Below, piece after piece: positions 51,531 to 59,618 of a stretch of 59,618 bases of DNA (positions are counted from its first letter, which is position 1; each line of letters opens with the position of its first letter). The stretch is from an uncultured Kordiimonas sp. (GTDB taxonomy: Bacteria; Pseudomonadota; Alphaproteobacteria; Sphingomonadales; Kordiimonadaceae), in contig CANNDZ010000003.1 of NCBI GenBank assembly GCA_947503575.1, forward strand, positions 223,100 to 282,717. Direction: 5' to 3'. The position numbers were made by a program, and so were the translations under genes. The notes under the pieces are model-generated. The model saw only the letters and a program-made list of their open reading frames with translations. It was not told where the DNA came from and did not search any database.

Positions 51531-52604
51531 ATGTTTCAGCACGGGTCAGACGTTAGTCAGTTTAACCTCTTCAAAGACAGCGGCGACAAAAAACCGCCTT
51601 TTGACTTCAATCAGATTCAGCGCGTCTCAATTCATGGTCAACAAACTGAGGTGACACCGGTTTTTTCGGCCTACTGGTACTTCGCGGCTGAGCGCCAGAG
51701 GGTTTTCTTCAAACGGTTCAAACAGGTAAATGATCCAAGACTGACGGACGACCCAATTATCTCGGCGTTTAAATTTACCAACGCCTACCGTGCTTCAGAT
51801 CGCGTCAGCCAATATCTCATAAGGAAGGTAATCTACGAAGAGGGGAAATCGTTTTGTGCTGAGGACACGTTTTTTAGGATCCTATTGTTTAAGTTGTTCA
51901 ATAAGATCGAGACATGGCAAGCCCTAGAAAATCGGGTTGGCGAAATAACACTTCGAAACTACAGCTTTACTCAATATGATCAGATTCTATCAGATGTGCG
52001 TGCATGTGGGGGAGCAATTTATTCGGCTGCGTACATCATGCCTTCCGCTGGTAGGGTCTTCAAAGAGAAATACAAGCATCAAAATCACCTTCGACTGATA
52101 GAAAGTCTTCTTGATCGGAATCTCCCCGAGAAACTGCAAGGACTGCAAGATATGGGAGAGGCATTTGATCTTATGCACAGCGTTCCGTCACTTGGAGCTT
52201 TTTTGGCTTATCAGTATGCTACTGACATAAACTACAGTGAGATCACAGACTTCAAAGAGGATGAATTTGTGGTCGCTGGTCCAGGTGCATTGGACGGGAT
52301 TTCTAAGTGCTTCAGAGAAGCCAAAAAATTTCAACCAGAGGTACTAATCCAGCACATGTACGAAAACCAAGAGAAATACTTTGACGAACTTGATTTGGAT
52401 TTTATGTCGTTGTGGGGGCGCCCATTGCAGTTAATTGACTGCCAAAGCCTATTCTGCGAAATCTCGAAATACTCGCGAGTAGCTTTTCCAGATGTTGCGG
52501 GTGTTTCCGGCCGAAAGAGAATTAAACAAAAGTACGTTGGTACAAATGATAAAATCCAGCCCTGGTATCCTCCCAAGTGGAATATCAATCAGTACATAAT
52601 TTGA
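51531..52604 (+). CDS. HMUDK-helical/aGPT-pyrophosphorylase-group protein
   Basis: A 357-aa protein. The block PVFSAYWYFAAERQRVFFKR, FTNAYRASDRVSQYLIRKV and FFRILLFKLFNKIETW (about 40-135) matches what I recall of the all-helical domain linked to hydroxymethyl-dU DNA kinases and the alpha-glutamyl/putrescinyl-thymine pyrophosphorylase clade of phage base-hypermodification systems. I see no P-loop, so it is not itself a classical kinase. It is convergent with the MazG/Nmad2 operon (3 bp apart), a typical partner set for nucleotide modification or conflict systems. ATG 51531 is used. The exact clade is uncertain. Confidence 0.72.
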   Translation: MFQHGSDVSQFNLFKDSGDKKPPFDFNQIQRVSIHGQQTEVTPVFSAYWYFAAERQRVFFKRFKQVNDPRLTDDPIISAFKFTNAYRASDRVSQYLIRKVIYEEGKSFCAEDTFFRILLFKLFNKIETWQALENRVGEITLRNYSFTQYDQILSDVRACGGAIYSAAYIMPSAGRVFKEKYKHQNHLRLIESLLDRNLPEKLQGLQDMGEAFDLMHSVPSLGAFLAYQYATDINYSEITDFKEDEFVVAGPGALDGISKCFREAKKFQPEVLIQHMYENQEKYFDELDLDFMSLWGRPLQLIDCQSLFCEISKYSRVAFPDVAGVSGRKRIKQKYVGTNDKIQPWYPPKWNINQYII

Positions 52605-52607
52605 CGT

Positions 52608-54260
52608 CTAGTCTTTGACGTCACTCAAAGCTAGGGCGGTGCAAGATACCTTGTCAGGTTCACTGGCAAATGACACACGATATGAGATCACCTTCTTGGC
52701 CCAAATCTTAGCCTGCAAGTTACCTTTCGCTGTGACACTGACGGTTTCTTCATCCAGAAAATGCAAACAAATCTGGAGGCGATCGCTAGCATTTGGTTTT
52801 CGATCAAGAACAGCTTCCATAATTGCGTCTGTTGCGGCATTCAGTTTTGCGCCTTGATCGCCGTCAGAGCTCACAGCGGTTCCTAGACCGACTACGCTAC
52901 CCTTTAAATTTACATGCGTGTGGGGAGTAAACGAATGCGAACGATTTACAAAATCTAGCTTGATAGTACCTTGCTTATGTACCTTGAGCTGATGGTATAA
53001 TTCCATCCCCTGAAATATGGCCGTAGACCACTCCCAAACCTTGCAAGCCCTGACCTCGAGGTCCTTGATGTACCGTTGGACGGTCTTGATAAGCTTGAAG
53101 GTAACGTGACTTTCTTCTGGGAAAAGTCTCACTGTTTCTGAATCACCTTCGTCTTCTCTTAAATCCGCTTGCCGCCGACCTTCAAAGTAGATGGCGCTGA
53201 TGATCTGTTCCTCGATGATTTTTGCTCGAGCCCCATCTTCCGCCTCGTCAACGACCTCGTCACTTTTTCTTTTTCGCCCCAAGAAGCTACGTAGGACTGG
53301 CGACCAACCCAAATAAACTGCGTTAGTAAGATGCAAAGCGTCATGGAAGCGATAACCATCTTTTTTCACTGAGTTGTCTGTGAGGTCATCTCCCAGTTGA
53401 GTCCCGTCGCAATACATTCTTGCTTGTCCTGGGCCGATACTGACAATCTGAATTGTTAGCTCGTCCGGAAACCTCTCTTTTTCGGGATACAGATATTGGC
53501 CTGGAAGTACGGCATGTTTAGCCCTATCAAACAATGGTGTGTGCTCTTTTTTGTCTGTAGAACGATACCTAGATTTGCGAACATTGAATTCAGCAATATC
53601 GCTCAATTTGGCATCATAAAGGCTGGCGATGGCTGACACATACCAAGCAATGTCACCCAAAAGCTTTGCTGGCTTATTCTTTCGTAACGAGGCCCCTTTC
53701 ACTGGAATAAAAGCCAGCTCCTTCTCTTCTTCCGGCAAGTACTCCCCAAGCAGAAGAGCTCCGATCTGCCACATCGAAGTGAGACAGACCTCCAACAAGA
53801 TTTTGCCTTCAGTTCTCGCCGTAACGAAGGCTAGGCTTTGATAGTCCTCAAAATGCATCCTCTGAGTGTTAGGAAACCCCTTTATGCCTTCAAAAAAGGA
53901 TGCTGTTTTTCCAGATCCGAGCAAGTCTTGTACGCTGGATGAGCGCTCATCATCGCTTGAAAGCTCGTGTTTCAAGAAGGCTATGTTCTGTGTGAAAATG
54001 TTAATTTCAGAAGAGAAAAGAACTTGGCTCAGAGCGAAGCAGTACCACATCACGTCCCCAAGTTCTTCTATGATCTCTTCGTTTCTTCCAAAAGCGCTCG
54101 TTTCACCATGTTCACCAAGTAGCTGCTTTTTGATGGCAGAAACCAGCGAGCCGATTTCCCCAATCAAACCGTAGAGAGCAATCTCTCTCTGCTCTTTCGT
54201 AGAACGGTCAGCGAATTGCAGCGTGTCTTTTACAAACTTATTGTATTCCGAAACTAACAT
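52608..54260 (-). CDS. Multi-domain MazG-like nucleotide pyrophosphohydrolase
   Basis: About 550 aa from ATG 54260, which follows GGAAGG; the frame is open to 54287. There are three helical MazG-type modules: residues ~15-70 (GLIGEIGSLVSAIKKQ ... EELGDVMWYCFALS), ~140-215 (TEGKILLEVCLTSMWQIGALL ... LLGDIAWYVSAIA), and ~320-390 (FHDALHLTNAVYLGWSPVL ... IIEEQIISAIYFEGR). The C-terminal ~170 residues have dsRBD-like and unknown segments. MazG domains hydrolyse (d)NTPs to monophosphates. Three in one chain, next to Nmad2, suggests handling of modified or alarm nucleotides. Confidence 0.78.
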   Translation of the reverse strand: MLVSEYNKFVKDTLQFADRSTKEQREIALYGLIGEIGSLVSAIKKQLLGEHGETSAFGRNEEIIEELGDVMWYCFALSQVLFSSEINIFTQNIAFLKHELSSDDERSSSVQDLLGSGKTASFFEGIKGFPNTQRMHFEDYQSLAFVTARTEGKILLEVCLTSMWQIGALLLGEYLPEEEKELAFIPVKGASLRKNKPAKLLGDIAWYVSAIASLYDAKLSDIAEFNVRKSRYRSTDKKEHTPLFDRAKHAVLPGQYLYPEKERFPDELTIQIVSIGPGQARMYCDGTQLGDDLTDNSVKKDGYRFHDALHLTNAVYLGWSPVLRSFLGRKRKSDEVVDEAEDGARAKIIEEQIISAIYFEGRRQADLREDEGDSETVRLFPEESHVTFKLIKTVQRYIKDLEVRACKVWEWSTAIFQGMELYHQLKVHKQGTIKLDFVNRSHSFTPHTHVNLKGSVVGLGTAVSSDGDQGAKLNAATDAIMEAVLDRKPNASDRLQICLHFLDEETVSVTAKGNLQAKIWAKKVISYRVSFASEPDKVSCTALALSDVKD

Positions 54261-54273
54261 GGTCACCTTCCAA

Positions 54274-54906
54274 TCATTCCCTGGCAATTATTCGTTGCCA
54301 GGCCGCAGGGTCTGCGCGAAACCCAAGCACCCCAAGCTCACCAAACCACTCTAAAATCGCTTCCCGTTTTTCGGTCGGAATTTTCTTTTTGAGGCCCGGC
54401 CCTTTTTTAACAATATCCCTTAGGTGCTCCGGGATCTCAGGCCCCGAGCCTCCCCAATAGGCAAACTCGTGGCCAAACAAAACGTTCTCTGTTTTTTGAG
54501 TGTCTCGGCGATAATTGTTTAGGTTTACCTGCCCATCCGGCAAACTGTGAAATGATAGAAGCTGGCTTAGCGGCACATCAGGATTGAGGGGATCTTCGCG
54601 GAAATAAATGTTGTCTCCATACTGTGCCATTAAAGAGCCATTTACATTGGGACGTTTTCTTTCAAATCGAGGATCTCGCCAGAACTCGTCGAAGGTAATA
54701 ATTCCATCCACCTTGAACCAATAGACTAAGCGAAAGTTGCTGCCATACTTTTTACTACCAGTCCCAATAATGAGGTCACCCTCGTTTGCTCGTTTGCGAA
54801 TATCTGGTTTGCAGCAGGCCAGTGTGCAGATTCCGTGGAAAGGGTTTGGCGCAAACCCCATGTCATGCTCGACTACATAGGAGTAAACGTCCATTTTAAA
54901 ACTCAC
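54274..54906 (-). CDS. Nucleotide modification-associated domain 2 (Nmad2) protein
   Basis: A 210-aa protein that matches my memory of the Nmad2 family along its length: DVYSYVVEHDMGFAPNPFHG, CTLACCKPDIRKRANEGD, IIGTGSKK, GIITFDEFWRDPRF and YGDNIYFRE. Conserved Cys and His in the first third may bind a nucleotide or metal. Nmad domains were predicted to act on modified nucleotides in phage and bacterial islands; no activity is established to my knowledge. The start is GTG at 54906 or ATG at 54894. It lies between the TIR-like and MazG genes in one operon. Confidence 0.82.
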   Translation of the reverse strand: MSFKMDVYSYVVEHDMGFAPNPFHGICTLACCKPDIRKRANEGDLIIGTGSKKYGSNFRLVYWFKVDGIITFDEFWRDPRFERKRPNVNGSLMAQYGDNIYFREDPLNPDVPLSQLLSFHSLPDGQVNLNNYRRDTQKTENVLFGHEFAYWGGSGPEIPEHLRDIVKKGPGLKKKIPTEKREAILEWFGELGVLGFRADPAAWQRIIARE

Positions 54907-54910
54907 TCAA

Positions 54911-55285
54911 CTAGCAGTCATGATGCCGCATTTTGAACCCGGAAGACGCGCCGGTCTCCTCAGTAGCCTCACACTTTGCGGCTAAGGCCAAGACGCTAGG
55001 CTTCCAGGGCGTTTTTTGGGCAAACTTTCTCAGCACTTCCGGGAGTTCGTCTGTGTTTGGTGGTGAAGGCCACAATGCAACAATGCACATGCCCCTATTC
55101 AGCGCTTCCTGGACAGTGGGCTCCAATGCAGCGTCTTGATGCAGTTCACTAGACACAACAACAATCAATGATCGCGCTTCCTGCCCTAGAGGCACAGGCG
55201 TGCAATCCGCTTCTGACAACAGAATGTCTAGTTTCGCTGGGTCGATCGCTTCAGCGTTTGGATTGTAAACATTTACAGGCGTCAA
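54911..55285 (-). CDS. Small TIR-like/Rossmann protein, unknown function
   Basis: A 124-aa protein starting at TTG 55285, 7 nt after GGAG. The central segment SLIVVVSSELHQDAALEPTV, followed by QEALNRGMCIVALWPS, resembles the core of TIR-type folds (strand, surface helix with Glu, strand), but the protein is short and the N-terminal strands are hard to place. It could equally be a nucleoside 2-deoxyribosyltransferase-like fold. It is the first gene of the operon with Nmad2 and MazG and divergent from the WYL regulator. If it is a TIR, it would be an NAD- or nucleotide-cleaving component. Confidence 0.55.
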   Translation of the reverse strand: MTPVNVYNPNAEAIDPAKLDILLSEADCTPVPLGQEARSLIVVVSSELHQDAALEPTVQEALNRGMCIVALWPSPPNTDELPEVLRKFAQKTPWKPSVLALAAKCEATEETGASSGFKMRHHDC

Positions 55286-55349
55286 TGGCTTGCTCCTATC
55301 TGAATAACTTTCTCCAGTGGTCAGCGCCCCGGCCAGCCTTTTTAACGCT

Positions 55350-55400
55350 TTGACAGAGAAAAATACGTATAGTAAATATACTGGTCATAAATAGTATACT
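55350..55400. promoter_or_regulatory. Promoter/operator region of WYL regulator and divergent operon
   Basis: TTGACA at 55350 with TAAATA 17 bp later forms a plausible rightward promoter. Overlapping it are an inverted repeat GTATA-GTAAA-TATAC (55367-55381) and the palindrome AGTATACT (55393-55400), within direct copies of an ATA..ACTsGTC pattern about 20 bp apart. This suits binding by a dimeric wHTH-WYL repressor. Confidence 0.5.
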
Positions 55401-55438
55401 CGTCAAGTTTTTACATAGGTATTGGTAGTATTTGCACA

Positions 55439-56308
55439 ATGGTTGGTAGCAAGAAAAAGTGGAGCGTCGAACAAAGGCTTGAATTCATTGAGTTTCGTTT
55501 GTTTTGGGAAGGTAGACTTCAGCGCCGCGATTTGACGGAGCAGTTTGGCATTTCAGTGCCTCAAGCCTCTAAAGACATTGCATTGTACAAAGAAACAGCG
55601 CCCCAAAACATGCAATACGATTCGAGTCTGAAGTCTTACATCGCGAATGATCCACTCAAGCCGATATTTTACGCGCCCAACCCAGAAAGATATCTCGCCC
55701 AACTCAGTGCGTTGAAGAAAGCGACGATATCGATAGAAGAAACATTATTTTCTACCATCACATCCGCTGACGTCTTGTCAGTACCAGGACGGCCAATAGC
55801 ACCCCACATTTTGAGAGCACTAAACTTCGCCATCAGAGAAAAGAACGCTATCAACGCCGAATACATTTCAATGAGCAAGTCCACCGGAGACAATTTTTGG
55901 AGATTCATCTCGCCGCACTCCTTCGCCTCAGATGGGCTAAGGTGGCATGTTCGCGCATATTGTCACGACAGCGAAAAGTTTAAGGATTTCGTAATATCTC
56001 GATTTTTAAATGTGGCCGAATTTGCTGACCCAAAAGCTTCCAAATTTGATGACCGCAATTGGAACAGTTTCTTATCAATTCATCTTATCCCAAACCCAGC
56101 TTTAACAGATATTCAGAAACAGGTCATCGAAAGTGACTTCGGAATGCAGAGTGGCAGACTCACCTTCAGAGTTCGACACGCGATGCTCTGGTATTTTGAT
56201 AAAGTCATGAGATTTGACATAGACCGGGACATGAACATTCCGAGGAAAACGCCTGTAGTCATTGAAAACGAAGATGAATATAAGAAATTGCTTCAACAAA
56301 TAACATGA
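55439..56308 (+). CDS. BrxR/CapW-like wHTH-WYL transcriptional regulator
   Basis: A 289-aa protein. The N-terminal winged HTH (about 8-60) has the pattern of defence-island WYL repressors (QRLEFIEFRLFWEGRLQRRD, LTEQFGISVPQASKDIALYK). A WYL domain spans about 125-200 and a C-terminal WCX-like segment about 210-289. Proteins of this type (BrxR, CapW) repress adjacent anti-phage operons and are thought to release on sensing a nucleotide or nucleic-acid ligand. Here it diverges from the TIR-like/Nmad2/MazG operon across a palindrome-bearing 153-bp gap. Confidence 0.85.
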   Translation: MVGSKKKWSVEQRLEFIEFRLFWEGRLQRRDLTEQFGISVPQASKDIALYKETAPQNMQYDSSLKSYIANDPLKPIFYAPNPERYLAQLSALKKATISIEETLFSTITSADVLSVPGRPIAPHILRALNFAIREKNAINAEYISMSKSTGDNFWRFISPHSFASDGLRWHVRAYCHDSEKFKDFVISRFLNVAEFADPKASKFDDRNWNSFLSIHLIPNPALTDIQKQVIESDFGMQSGRLTFRVRHAMLWYFDKVMRFDIDRDMNIPRKTPVVIENEDEYKKLLQQIT

Positions 56309-56466
56309 CCAGACTGCAATCCCTTGGACAGCTATGTTTGTTCCTAATGAGTAAAATTGCAAAAGCTATATAATTATTGTGTGTCGGAAATTGATTGGCT
56401 ACCGCTAACCCAACTAGATAACGGATAAACAAAACCACTTTTCATGCACTATCTGCCTAATCGAAG

Positions 56467-57855
56467 CTACTTCTTTAGCTCTTCAAATTTTGCTGCCATT
56501 GTAGGGTTTTTACGCGTCAGCTTCTTGATAGTAACGTCTTGGGCCTTATCGTTTGCGAGGCGCAGATTTCGATCGGTCCCAAGCAAAGCATCCTTTGTTT
56601 TTTGGAGATGATTTATTGACTTATCGATCTCGTCAATTGCTGTCTGGAATTTTCTTGACGCAAGATCGTAATTTTTAGAAAAGGCATTCTTAAACTGCTC
56701 AAGATCGCTTTCAAAATTCGTTATATCTATGCTTTGTTCTCTAACCATTGCCAGCTCAGTTTTATACTCAAGCGACTTCATGGCTGCATTTCGCAACAGC
56801 GTTATCATTGGTATAAAGAACTGTGGACGTATGACATACATTTTCGGGTAACGGTGGAACACGTCGACGATCCCAGAGTTGTAAAACTCACTTTCTGGCT
56901 CAAGCAAAGATACTAAGATTGCGTATTCACAGCCTTTCTCTTGGCGGTCTTTATCCAACTGTTTGAAAAAATCCTCATTCTTTTTCTTCGTTGAAGTAGT
57001 GTCGCTTTCATTTTTCATTTCAAACATAATTGAAACGACTTCAATGCCCGCCTCATCTGTATCGCGAAATATGTAATCCCCTTTGCTGCCAGTGGTAGCA
57101 TCGTTATCCTTCTCGAAATAAGCTCTAGGAAAGGCTGTAGAACGAATGCGATTAAACTCGGTTTCGCAGTGTTGCTCTAAAGTTTCGCCAACCATTTTGG
57201 TAGACAAACGAGCTTTCATGTCGCGCAAACGTTCTATCGCATCATCTCGGTCCTTTATCTGTATCTCGTATTTATCCCTAAGAGATTTCTCAGATAATTC
57301 CTTCTCAAGCTTCGCTTGCTCTAGACCACTCTTCAAAGTGTCACGCTCTTTCTCGATCTCACTTACAGCCTTTGAGATCGCGAGTTCCTGCTCAACTTTT
57401 CTTGCTTCAAGACTTGATTTTAGCTGCAGGATTTCAGCATCCTTACTTGCCAATATACTTTGTCGCTCTTCTGAATTTTTTGATTTTTCTAAAGTTAGAG
57501 CATTCTGGTTTTCTTGTTTGATTTTTTCTAATTCGTTTGTAAGCGCATCTCGCTCTTTCTCTACGGCCTTTAAAGCCTCCGCGACTGCGAGTTTTTGAGA
57601 AACCTCACCGGCATCCAATTTAGCTTTCAAATCATGTATCTCAGCATCTTTGTCAGCAATATTTTTCTGATTTTCATGAGCAATTTTACTCCTAGCAAGC
57701 TCGACTGCATCTTGCTTCTCCTTCTCTGCCAGAATTAGCCGTTCTTGCAACTGTTGCTCAAACTCTTTGTCATGAACCTGTTTGAGAATACTTGCGTACC
57801 CAGCTTCATCCACTTTAAATGCTGTATTGCAATGTGGGCACGTGATGTCATTCAT
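56467..57855 (-). CDS. DUF2130-family protein with coiled coil and nuclease-like domain
   Basis: A 462-aa protein. The N-terminal zinc-ribbon-like start is [20 protein letters not shown] coiled coil of ~170 residues follows ([18 protein letters not shown] and related repeats). The C-terminal DUF2130 domain (about 210-400) has [20 protein letters not shown] and EMKNESD, an arrangement compatible with a PD-(D/E)xK-type fold (E..ExK). The family is widespread in islands and unstudied. It is a monocistronic gene between the WYL regulator and the island integrase. Confidence 0.85.
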   Translation of the reverse strand: MNDITCPHCNTAFKVDEAGYASILKQVHDKEFEQQLQERLILAEKEKQDAVELARSKIAHENQKNIADKDAEIHDLKAKLDAGEVSQKLAVAEALKAVEKERDALTNELEKIKQENQNALTLEKSKNSEERQSILASKDAEILQLKSSLEARKVEQELAISKAVSEIEKERDTLKSGLEQAKLEKELSEKSLRDKYEIQIKDRDDAIERLRDMKARLSTKMVGETLEQHCETEFNRIRSTAFPRAYFEKDNDATTGSKGDYIFRDTDEAGIEVVSIMFEMKNESDTTSTKKKNEDFFKQLDKDRQEKGCEYAILVSLLEPESEFYNSGIVDVFHRYPKMYVIRPQFFIPMITLLRNAAMKSLEYKTELAMVREQSIDITNFESDLEQFKNAFSKNYDLASRKFQTAIDEIDKSINHLQKTKDALLGTDRNLRLANDKAQDVTIKKLTRKNPTMAAKFEELKK

Positions 57856-57991
57856 ACCTGTATCTCCATTATACGGAATTCAAATGATTGCACGGCTTCG
57901 CAATAGGGTTCGAGCAAACTCAGCAATTCAATTATTGGTTTTGCGTGACATTATACAACAAGGCGTAAGATCATATAAGTTGCAATAAATA

Positions 57992-59197
57992 CTATTGTGT
58001 TTTTCCTGCCTTCTTCCTCCTGACATTCACCAAACTAGCATCAATCATGTCCTTGAGGTGCGCAGCATAGTGTTTTTCAATCATCTCTACGCTGGTGCGG
58101 CAGTTTTTGGCGACTTGGTAGATGTCGGCTCCCTCCAAGAGCCGGAAGCATATATAGCTATGTCGCAAGCTGTAGGCCGTCCGGGCTTTCCCGTTACGGT
58201 CAAACTTCAGCTTCTGCTTGTGAAGGATGCCGTTCAGCATCTTTTTAAAATCTGATGGGAACAAACGATCCGTCTGTTCGGGATTATTTCTTTTCAGCAT
58301 GCGCTCATATGGGCGCACCGCCCCCGGCATGCTTTTGCAGTAGCCAACACCGCGTTTACCGCGCACTTCAATTTCAAGAATAGTCTCGCCAGTAGCTTCG
58401 TCGTCGACAATCTCTATGTCCCTATACTCAAGGCGCTTAGCTTCATCTGGCCTAAGGCCAGTGTTTGCCATCAAAAGCACATAGTCATGGAGTTGCTCCG
58501 CATACCATTTATAGCGAGGGTTTTTAGGGTTTGCGGCATTCGCTCTGGTCGCTTCATAAAACTGTTTATATTCTTTGGGAGTGAACCAAGGCCGATGTTC
58601 TACCTTACTTTGCCGACGATAGGGGTCAGAGAGGTCTGGGATGAAGTCTATCCAGCCGTGCCGCTGTGCTGTCTTTAAGACCATGGATAAGGTCACAATC
58701 TCATTATGAATGGTATTGCGCGCCGGTGGCTTCCATGGCTTGGGCTCCAGCTTGTCATCGTCGAAGTGTTCTACGTCCCAGTTTTTGGGCTTGGTCATGC
58801 GGTGTACGCGGTATTCCTGACCTACACCTGATGTAATTTCTTTAAGTGACTTACTCCCAAGGAACGGAAGTAGATGCAGGCGAAGCCTGTCTTTATGGCC
58901 TTGCACCCATTTAGGACTTCTACGGCCATGGGTAGTTACTTCGTATTCTTTTTCAAAAACTCTGGCAGCCTCTCGAAAGGTTTTGCCAGAGGATAGTTCC
59001 CCAAAACGGTCCTTATTCAGGAGCTCCATGTACCAGTCCTGCGCAACATCTTTTGCGGCTTTCAAACTCTCTTGCTTGGTACTGGTGCGATATTGCTTTC
59101 CTTTAACAGAGGCAGAGCAATGCCATCTGGAACTGTTGGGGCGGCGATAAAGGGCAACCTTATCGCCCAAAATCTTATGTTGGACTCCGTTTGACAC
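57992..59197 (-). CDS. Tyrosine integrase of island C (tRNA-fMet-targeting)
   Basis: About 401 aa. The frame opens at TTG 59203, but GGGGAG sits 8 nt before GTG 59197, which is preferred. The catalytic domain (numbered from TTG 59203) has Arg251 (NTGLRPDEA), Lys in RGKRGV, Arg347-His348 (YSLRHSY) and nucleophile Tyr379 (EKHYAAH). It lies 144 bp from the 3' end of the intact tRNA-fMet, the usual position of an integrase beside its target tRNA. It is therefore the best candidate for having generated the tRNA 3' remnants at 29328 and perhaps the earlier ones. Confidence 0.92.
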   Translation of the reverse strand: MSNGVQHKILGDKVALYRRPNSSRWHCSASVKGKQYRTSTKQESLKAAKDVAQDWYMELLNKDRFGELSSGKTFREAARVFEKEYEVTTHGRRSPKWVQGHKDRLRLHLLPFLGSKSLKEITSGVGQEYRVHRMTKPKNWDVEHFDDDKLEPKPWKPPARNTIHNEIVTLSMVLKTAQRHGWIDFIPDLSDPYRRQSKVEHRPWFTPKEYKQFYEATRANAANPKNPRYKWYAEQLHDYVLLMANTGLRPDEAKRLEYRDIEIVDDEATGETILEIEVRGKRGVGYCKSMPGAVRPYERMLKRNNPEQTDRLFPSDFKKMLNGILHKQKLKFDRNGKARTAYSLRHSYICFRLLEGADIYQVAKNCRTSVEMIEKHYAAHLKDMIDASLVNVRRKKAGKTQ

Positions 59198-59310
59198 TGT
59201 CAACTCTCCCCAAATGAGCGTGACTGCGATAGATGTGCTAAGTGTGTTGGAACTGTGTTAGCGATTTAAGGCTACGTTCTTGGGATTCGGGCTGTAAACA
59301 GGAAAATAAA

Positions 59311-59346
59311 AAGCCCTTTAAGTACATTGACTTAAAGGGCTTTTTT
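59311..59346 (-). terminator. Rho-independent terminator of tRNA-fMet
   Basis: GCCCTTTAAGT (59313-59323) pairs with ACTTAAAGGGC (59330-59340) over a 6-nt loop, with A- and T-runs on either side. It lies directly after the CCA end of the tRNA on the minus strand, and may also terminate the opposite direction. Confidence 0.85.
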
Positions 59347-59423
<77 letters not shown>

Positions 59424-59514
59424 TCATGTATGTTTTAGGGCCGTGAGCCCGGTAGCAGATTGCATGTCACCTACGGCGATATGCATATCTTTTCAGCCTG
59501 TCGGCTTCAAAGGG

Positions 59515-59541
59515 GCGGGCTGCTCCATCCCGCGTCATATA
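59515..59541 (-). other. tRNA-fMet 5'-end fragment (scar)
   Basis: gcgggctgctccatcccgcgtcat repeats the 5' end of the tRNA-fMet gene plus a few upstream bases (compare 59406-59428), 112 bp further upstream. It is a partial duplicate of the 5' half without anticodon or T-arm and the mirror image of the 3' fragments at the other ends, implying an older recombination or duplication on this side too. Confidence 0.6.
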
Positions 59542-59618
59542 TTTGTTTGCTTCCGGTATCGCTATCGCGACCCTATGAAGCGCGCTCAAGGCTGCCTGAT
59601 AACAGGCGAGATTTGAGC

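Overview
The window looks like the chromosome of a marine-type alphaproteobacterium of roughly 50% GC. The evidence is an initiator tRNA next to a GTTC-N7-GTTC LexA box (the alphaproteobacterial SOS operator), an imuA-imuB-dnaE2 mutagenesis cassette, and very large RTX/PPC/VCBS secreted proteins. I cannot assign a genus. Most of the window (about 6.3-59.4 kb) appears to be a stack of elements integrated at one initiator tRNA-fMet gene (59347-59423, minus strand). Three displaced 3'-half copies of this tRNA (6342-6391, 23163-23212, 29241-29328) end at the same base in the anticodon stem and mark the left ends of three successive islands.

Left flank (1-5.7 kb): the 5' part of a CSLREA/beta-helix surface protein gene, a sulfotransferase, an MFS_2-type transporter overlapping a hybrid histidine kinase, and a convergent LuxR-type response regulator. 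Island A (6.4-23.2 kb): two hybrid kinases whose catalytic halves are 99% identical at DNA level but whose membrane sensors differ, a serralysin-like RTX metalloprotease, two OmpR-type regulators, two paralogous ~98-aa proteins, and an ~1858-aa adhesin-like protein with ten PPC repeats. Island B (23.2-29.2 kb): an SOS-controlled imuA-imuB-dnaE2 operon with its LexA box. Island C (29.3-59.3 kb) is a mobilizable integrative element. It carries a tRNA-Gly-like gene, a NitT/TauT-like ABC operon with an unknown membrane protein inserted, two VirD4/TraG-like coupling proteins, MobC, a MOB relaxase, ArdA, a Fic protein, three tyrosine recombinases and no recognisable mating-pair (VirB) genes.

Island C carries at least two conflict-type loci. 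The first (38.2-42.1 kb) is an ABC-three-component (ABC-3C)-like operon: a two-TM protein and a CTD protein sharing a GDxVxGDKN motif, a middle component, an SMC-like ABC ATPase and a further membrane protein, followed by a dedicated integrase. The second (51.5-57.9 kb) combines a protein resembling the HMUDK-helical/aGPT-pyrophosphorylase group, a triple-MazG-like protein, an Nmad2 protein, a small TIR-like Rossmann protein, a divergent BrxR/CapW-like WYL regulator and a DUF2130 protein. Between them lie two long, nested, compensating hairpins in front of ardA and a small gene, which look like single-stranded-DNA promoters of a conjugative leading region, and two 29-bp dyad sites in inverted orientation that bracket a three-gene cassette beside a small tyrosine recombinase.

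All functional statements are from reading motifs in the translated sequence; no searches were run.
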